Shown here in pieces: positions 59,687 to 64,000 of a stretch of 64,000 nt of DNA. The stretch covers positions 682,001 through 746,000 of the forward strand of contig NC_014313.1 of the NCBI RefSeq assembly GCF_000143145.1. The letters are read 5' to 3'. Below the pieces are notes generated by a model, which was not told the DNA's origin, ran no database searches, and saw only the letters and a program-made list of their open reading frames with translations. This stretch comes from Hyphomicrobium denitrificans ATCC 51888. Its GTDB lineage: Bacteria; Pseudomonadota; Alphaproteobacteria; Rhizobiales; Hyphomicrobiaceae. Position 1 is the first letter of the stretch; each line of letters opens with the position of its first letter. Both the position numbers and the translations under genes were made by a program.

Positions 59687-59961
59687 GTTGCCGACGAGCG
59701 CATGACTTATTCTGTATGCCTTCCGATCGGCGCCGACGCCGGCAGGTTCTTCGTCGCGATAAGCATTTCCGCTCGTCTGTAGCATTCGTACGTCTCGTGA
59801 CGATGCGTACACGTTCGATTTGGCCTATAGGCCAGTGAAATAACAAACATTCTCAAAGAAAATTTTCTGACGCTGATGATGCGGAGCTAGAGTGTCGCAG
59901 AGGGTTTATGCATGTGATGGCATGAACCAAAAATTTGCGCGAGCCGTTCACGCAGCGGATT

Positions 59962-60108
59962 ATGCGAGGAAACTTGAGAAAATTTCTTATCTTAGGCGGT
60001 TCACTGATTGCATTTTCGACACCGTTTGGCGGACCGTCAGCGGTGCTCGATGAGCCATCTGTGTTGGCTTCAATTTATGCCGTGCATGCTGCCGTTCCAG
60101 CGAACTGA
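59962..60108 (+). CDS. Possible 48-aa secreted peptide
   Basis: ATG at 59962 to TGA at 60106. MRGNLRKFLILGGSLIAFST is a basic n-region plus hydrophobic core, with FGGPSAVLDEPSVLASIYAV following. No clear ribosome site. It may be a genuine small exported peptide or a chance frame. The flanking stretches 59687-59961 and 60109-60420 show no supportable gene. Confidence 0.3.
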   Translation: MRGNLRKFLILGGSLIAFSTPFGGPSAVLDEPSVLASIYAVHAAVPAN

Positions 60109-60420
60109 GCGCAACTCTCGTTGGCAGTATCGGTGATCTCAGACGCGGTCGCGCGCGTCACCTGAAATTTTTGAATTGGATTCGCATTACCCGGCGACCG
60201 GGACGTCGTCATTACCACTGGTGGCTGGAGTGCGAAGCTTCACCCGTCGTCACGCTCTCCACCGCCTCGTCAGTTGCGCCTGTCTTGCCATCGTTTTCGT
60301 CCACACCTCCTTGGTAGAAACGAAGATGGGCGCAACTGACGCTTTTTCACTGTCGCGGGTGTCAGCGCCGGGCAAAGCATTTGTGACGATAGTATCTTGC
60401 GCGCGATGGCCTCTGCAATT

Positions 60421-61374
60421 TTACACTGCCCAATCGAGCACATAGTCGGCATCAGGATTTTTTGCAGCGGCGACCACTGGATTGAACTGCTGAAGCATGC
60501 TCCACAACTCTGCAAAAACCGCAGGAGAAGCGGTATTGGGTTTGCCGAGTGCGTAGTAGTCGATCGTCAGCGGCTTTCCGTTCTCCACGATCGCTATGGG
60601 ATCGACACCGTTCATGCCGTTCGCGACCTTCGATGCCGGTAATATGGCGGATCCAAGGCTCAAGCCGGCCCATTCTTCAACGGTGGCATAGCTGCTTGCC
60701 TCGCCGGGATAGCGCCGAAGTCTCAGAGATGCCTTTTCGAAGTGCTGGCGCGTGACCTGCGTCAGCCCACACACGTTCGGAACAAGGACGAACGTATCCT
60801 CGGCGATCTCATCCAAGCGAACCTGCGTCCGGTTCCGCCACCGGGTGGCATCGGACTTCTTCGGAACGAACATCAGCGGTTCGCTGCAGAGAAGGCGATA
60901 CACGCAATTGCTAAGCTGACACGCCTCCAAATTCAGCGGAGCCATCACCAAATCCAGGTCTCCGGATTTGAGCGATTCGCTGATCGCTTGAAGATTGCCT
61001 TCGCGATAGACGATCTCGACGTCCGGGCACTTCTTTCTGAAGGCTCTCAGCGATTCTTCGGCTTGAGCTATGCCGACGACCGGTGAAAAGCCGACGTGTA
61101 CGCAACGTTGGCCCGGTCTGGCCTGCGACGCGAGCTCTTTGATTTTGTCGAATGACTTGAGCGTCTCCAGCACTGCCGGCAAGAGGCGTTCGCCGACCGG
61201 GGTCAACGACAGGCTGCGTGTCGTTCGGCGGAAAATTCGCTGGCCGAGTTCCGTTTCGAGCTGAGCAATGCCGTTTGATAATGTGGGCTGCGTCACGGAA
61301 CAGCGCGCGGCAGCAGCGACGAAGGATTTTTCTTCGACGAGGGCGCGAACATACCTGAGTTGCTGCAGATTCAT
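60421..61374 (-). CDS. LysR-type transcriptional regulator (OxyR/CysB-like)
   Basis: 317 aa. HTH: MNLQQLRYVRALVEEKSFVA, AAARCSVTQPTLSNGIAQLE, and FRRTTRSLSLTPVGERLLPA. The effector domain (VHVGFSPVVGIAQAEESLRA, LDLVMAPLNLEACQ) has several Cys (CQLSNCVYRLLCSEPL, VPNVCGL) that could sense oxidants or sulfide. It is divergent from the sulfide:quinone oxidoreductase gene across a 674-bp gap with a long palindrome, so it is a candidate regulator of that gene. Confidence 0.85.
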   Translation of the reverse strand: MNLQQLRYVRALVEEKSFVAAAARCSVTQPTLSNGIAQLETELGQRIFRRTTRSLSLTPVGERLLPAVLETLKSFDKIKELASQARPGQRCVHVGFSPVVGIAQAEESLRAFRKKCPDVEIVYREGNLQAISESLKSGDLDLVMAPLNLEACQLSNCVYRLLCSEPLMFVPKKSDATRWRNRTQVRLDEIAEDTFVLVPNVCGLTQVTRQHFEKASLRLRRYPGEASSYATVEEWAGLSLGSAILPASKVANGMNGVDPIAIVENGKPLTIDYYALGKPNTASPAVFAELWSMLQQFNPVVAAAKNPDADYVLDWAV

Positions 61375-61867
61375 GGAAAACCTCTGGTATGAAAATCACA
61401 ACACTGAGTGTTGTCGAAATCGCTGGCGCAAGTCGCAATAAATCTATGATTTATAGGGCCGGAAAATGGACCGCGGAGTCAAACAAAATATAGACGACTA
61501 GGTGTTTTCACGTGGTTACTTAGGTGTATTCCCGAGCGATGCGAGGGGCGCGATCGCGCATTTTTCAGTCGTGCACGTTTTATGTGCTAACCGTCGTTGT
61601 GAGGACGAGATTCGCTGTCGAGTGTAAAATGTGGGGGCGGACCTGGTGGCGCGATCGTCGGCGAAAGCATGTTGAAGTTTCCGGAAATCGCCATTGCATC
61701 GGTGTGTGTTATCAACGCGCATTTTTGATGCGTGCGTGGGGCGATGTTCCGTGTCGCTGCAGAGAACGCGAACGCCACAATCCAAATTCAGACTCTACGA
61801 ATGCTGTGAACGGTAGTGTCCGTTCTGCTTCGTCCTTTGCGCTGGAGTGCAGCTCATTTGAGTGAGT

Positions 61868-61888
61868 GATCTATTTCAGAAATAGATC
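61868..61888. promoter_or_regulatory. 21-bp perfect palindrome upstream of the SQR gene
   Basis: GATCTATTTC and GAAATAGATC are perfect 10-bp arms around a single A, ~160 bp before the SQR start. A CCTATATTTTTTCGA stretch follows. It may be the site of the divergent LysR regulator or of an unlinked sulfide sensor. The remainder of 61375-62048 has no gene that I can support. Confidence 0.55.
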
Positions 61889-62048
61889 AAGCCTATATTT
61901 TTTCGATTGAGTTACGCGTTCCGGAATCCCTGCCTATGATGCGCGCGTCCGCTGCTCGAGGCATGGAGTAATTCGGGCTTCACTTTGAAACATCGCGTCA
62001 ACGATATTGTAAGGCGCAGCTCACATCTAACAAACCCGGAATTTTATC

Positions 62049-63296
62049 ATGCAAAATGCGCGCGTCTCGACTCCGAACCGTATTGTTATTGTGGGCGGAG
62101 GATCCGGAGGCATATCCGTTGCAGCCAGTTTGCTGGCGCGACAGCGGAGCTTGGAAATCACGATCATCGAGCCGACAGACGTTCACTACTATCAACCCGG
62201 TTGGACGATGGTGGGCGGCGGCATTTTTTCGATCGCCGACACGCGGCGGCCGATGGAGAGTATGATTCCGAAAGGCGTGAAGTGGGTCAAAGACACGGTT
62301 GTCTCGTTCGATCCGGCGAACAATTCGGTGCTGCTCGGTTCCGGTTCGAAGGTGCCATACGATCGACTGATCGTGTCGCCGGGACTCAAACTTAATTGGG
62401 ATGGCGTCGAGGGTTTGCGCGATGCTCTCGGCAAGAACGGCGTTACGTCCAACTATCGGCATGATCTTGCGCCCTACACTTGGAGATTGGTGCGGGAAAT
62501 GAAGTCCGGCCATGCTGTCTTCACGCAGCCGGGTATGCCGATCAAATGCGCTGGCGCCCCGCAAAAGGCGATGTATCTATCCGCCGATCATTGGAGACGA
62601 AAAGGTCGTCTCAAAGACGTTTCGATCGATTTCTGCAACGCCGGAGGGGTGCTATTCGGTGTGGCAGATTACGTGCCGGCGCTGATGGAATACGTATCGC
62701 GCTACGGCTCCAACCTTCGTTTTGGCGAGACGCTGATCCGCGTGGATGGACCTGCGAAGACCGCATGGTTCCAAAAGAGCGGGGCTGACGGATCGAAGAC
62801 CGTCGTCGAAACCAAGTTTGATTTTCTGCACGTTGTGCCGCCGCAGTTGGCGCCCGAATTTATCCGTGAGAGTCCGCTTGCCGATCAAGCGGGATGGATG
62901 GATGTCGATCAGCAAACGCTTCGGCACAAGAAGTTCTCCAACATTTACGGGTTGGGCGACGTCACGAACACACCGAACGCGAAGACGGTGGCGGCAGCGC
63001 GCAAGCAGGGTCCGGTCGTTGCGTACAATGTGTTGTCCGACATGGGCATCGGTCGCGGATCCGCGATTTACGACGGCTATGGCGCGTGCCCGCTTACCGT
63101 TGAGCGTGGCAAGATCGTGCTCGCGGAATTCTGCTACGGCGGAAAACTCGCTCCGACATTTCCTCCCTCGCTTCTCAAAGGCACGCGTCCGACGCGCACG
63201 GCCTGGTGGCTCAAAGCTCATGTCCTGCCGACCGTCTACTGGAAGGGCATGCTGAAGGGGCACGAGTGGCTGGCCAAGCCGTCGATCCAACCGTAG
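62049..63296 (+). CDS. sqr: Sulfide:quinone oxidoreductase, type II
   Basis: 415 aa. NRIVIVGGGSGGISVAASLL is the FAD motif. GMPIKCAGAPQKAMYLSADH carries the redox Cys and is typical of type II enzymes. FCNAGGVLFGVADY and IYGLGDVTNTPNAKTVAAAR follow, then DGYGACPLTVERGK. The C-terminal amphipathic tail (WWLKAHVLPTVYWKGML) attaches it to the inner membrane. It oxidises H2S and passes electrons to quinone, leaving sulfane sulfur for a carrier. Grouped with a sulfurtransferase-like gene and a TauE exporter. Confidence 0.88.
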   Translation: MQNARVSTPNRIVIVGGGSGGISVAASLLARQRSLEITIIEPTDVHYYQPGWTMVGGGIFSIADTRRPMESMIPKGVKWVKDTVVSFDPANNSVLLGSGSKVPYDRLIVSPGLKLNWDGVEGLRDALGKNGVTSNYRHDLAPYTWRLVREMKSGHAVFTQPGMPIKCAGAPQKAMYLSADHWRRKGRLKDVSIDFCNAGGVLFGVADYVPALMEYVSRYGSNLRFGETLIRVDGPAKTAWFQKSGADGSKTVVETKFDFLHVVPPQLAPEFIRESPLADQAGWMDVDQQTLRHKKFSNIYGLGDVTNTPNAKTVAAARKQGPVVAYNVLSDMGIGRGSAIYDGYGACPLTVERGKIVLAEFCYGGKLAPTFPPSLLKGTRPTRTAWWLKAHVLPTVYWKGMLKGHEWLAKPSIQP

Positions 63297-63471
63297 GGCG
63301 GCGCAAATCGCTGACCGCCGAGTGTGACGACTGCTCGTTTGCAATCAATGTCGGCTCGGTAGCGTCACTTACGTAGCCTCTCGGCATAACGACTCTTGTC
63401 TCGCAAGGGCAGGTCGGATGCCGAGATCGCCGTACAAAACGACCACATGAAGAGCACGCGAGGCTAGACCG

Positions 63472-63921
63472 ATGGAAATAAAAGAGCTCGGCGAAAACTT
63501 ATTCGTAGCGGCGCAAATTTCTCCGAGCGATCTCGAAACGCTGGCGGCGCGGGGCTTTCGATCCGTCATATCAAATCGACCTGACGGTGAGGCTCCCGAT
63601 CAAGCCTCGTTCGCAGATATCAGTCGGGAAGCGCATCGGAACGGGATGGAGGTTCGCTACATCCCCGTCGTTGCGAGCAAGATTTCGCCGGACGATGTTT
63701 CCGCATTTCGGCTGGCTCTTGCCGCGCTTCCCAAACCTATTCTCGCGTACTGCCGTACCGGCACCAGATCGACGTTTCTGTGGGCGCTATCGGAAGCGGC
63801 GAGCCGGTCGTTGGAAGAAATCGCAACTCGGGCAAATGCCGCGGGATACGACTTGAAGAATATCGAGACGCGATTGCAGGAGATGGCGTCGCAGCGCCAG
63901 TCTCAAAACGTCGAAGGCTAG
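63472..63921 (+). CDS. TIGR01244-type sulfurtransferase/phosphatase-like protein (second copy)
   Basis: 149 aa. ENLFVAAQISPSDLETLAAR, FRSVISNRPDGEAPDQ, VRYIPVVASKISPDDVSAFR and PILAYCRTGTRSTFLWALSE. The CRTGTR loop is the Cys-x4-Arg active site shared with the paralogue at 24107-24583. In BigR-type regulons the same domain occurs with a persulfide dioxygenase, SQR and a TauE-type exporter, which matches this neighbourhood. The gap 63297-63471 contains nothing else visible. Confidence 0.78.
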   Translation: MEIKELGENLFVAAQISPSDLETLAARGFRSVISNRPDGEAPDQASFADISREAHRNGMEVRYIPVVASKISPDDVSAFRLALAALPKPILAYCRTGTRSTFLWALSEAASRSLEEIATRANAAGYDLKNIETRLQEMASQRQSQNVEG

Positions 63922-63924
63922 GAA

Positions 63925-64000
63925 ATGCTCTTTTCCTTCGACCCCTTGGCGACGTTGTCTGGCACTTTAGTGGGTTTCGTTCTTGGTCTGATTGGCGGCG
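63925..64000 (+). CDS. TauE/SafE (TSUP) sulfite/anion exporter, N-terminus only
   Basis: ATG at 63925, 3 bp after the previous stop. The visible 25 residues (MLFSFDPLATLSGTLVGFVL then GLIGG) match the first helix and Gly-rich turn of TauE/SafE transporters. The frame is open at the window edge. Probably exports sulfite or a related sulfur anion made by the SQR pathway. Confidence 0.7.
   Translation, partial: MLFSFDPLATLSGTLVGFVLGLIGG

Overview
The window reads as the chromosome of a methylotrophic alphaproteobacterium, most likely Hyphomicrobium. The evidence is a complete sHdr-LbpA sulfur-oxidation island fused to a sox cluster, as in H. denitrificans, and a dichloromethane (DCM) dehalogenase islet typical of DCM-degrading methylotrophs. 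The genus is inferred from gene content and protein similarity recalled from memory; no search was run.

Layout. (1) 1-12298 is the right part of an integrated mobile element. It carries phage-like genes, a PIN-domain three-gene operon, an array of 10-bp iteron-like repeats, a DUF3987-type primase/helicase, a small HTH gene, a three-gene operon (CD-NTase-like nucleotidyltransferase, DUF6602 nuclease-like protein, helical protein) and a P4-type integrase. It ends at a remnant of a tRNA or tmRNA 3' end. (2) 12299-15500 is ordinary chromosome: PPK2, MscL, CobC/CobD. (3) 15773-22956 is a tightly overlapping operon: TonB receptor, ABC importer, two NnrS-like membrane proteins. (4) 22953-47374 is the sulfur island. 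Leftward genes are a small membrane protein, a DsbA-like thioredoxin, a sulfurtransferase-like protein and SoxT1A. Rightward genes are sHdrR, lipS1-lipT-lipS2-sLpl-gat, then dsrE-shdrC1B1AHC2B2-hyp-lbpA. A leftward block follows: P450, tusA, soxT1B, soxR, soxS, soxX and soxA. It diverges from soxYZB. (5) 47539-57035 is a 9.5-kb composite transposon bounded by two apparently identical IS256-family copies and an 8-bp target duplication. It carries an IS5-type element, an IS701-type element and dcmR/dcmA/dcmB/dcmC. (6) 57044-64000 holds a porin, a TetR regulator, a LysR regulator, a type II sulfide:quinone oxidoreductase, a second sulfurtransferase-like protein and the start of a TauE/SafE exporter.

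How the genes work together. Periplasmic Sox proteins load thiosulfate sulfur onto SoxY. SoxT1A/B are candidate routes or sensors for sulfane sulfur crossing the membrane. Cytoplasmic DsrE and TusA relay the sulfur to the sHdr complex. LbpA, lipoylated by the dedicated LipS1/LipS2/LipT/sLpl machinery, is the electron- or sulfur-carrying partner. Two ArsR-type sulfane-sulfur sensors (sHdrR, SoxR) probably act on recurrent AT-rich operators visible in the intergenic gaps. The DCM islet adds glutathione-dependent dehalogenation of dichloromethane to formaldehyde under DcmR control.

The least explained parts are the two coupled three-gene operons in the mobile element, the primase-linked repeat array, the amidotransferase that lacks its nucleophile in the lipoate cluster, and a 56-aa membrane protein that appears to sit under the sulfur regulon.
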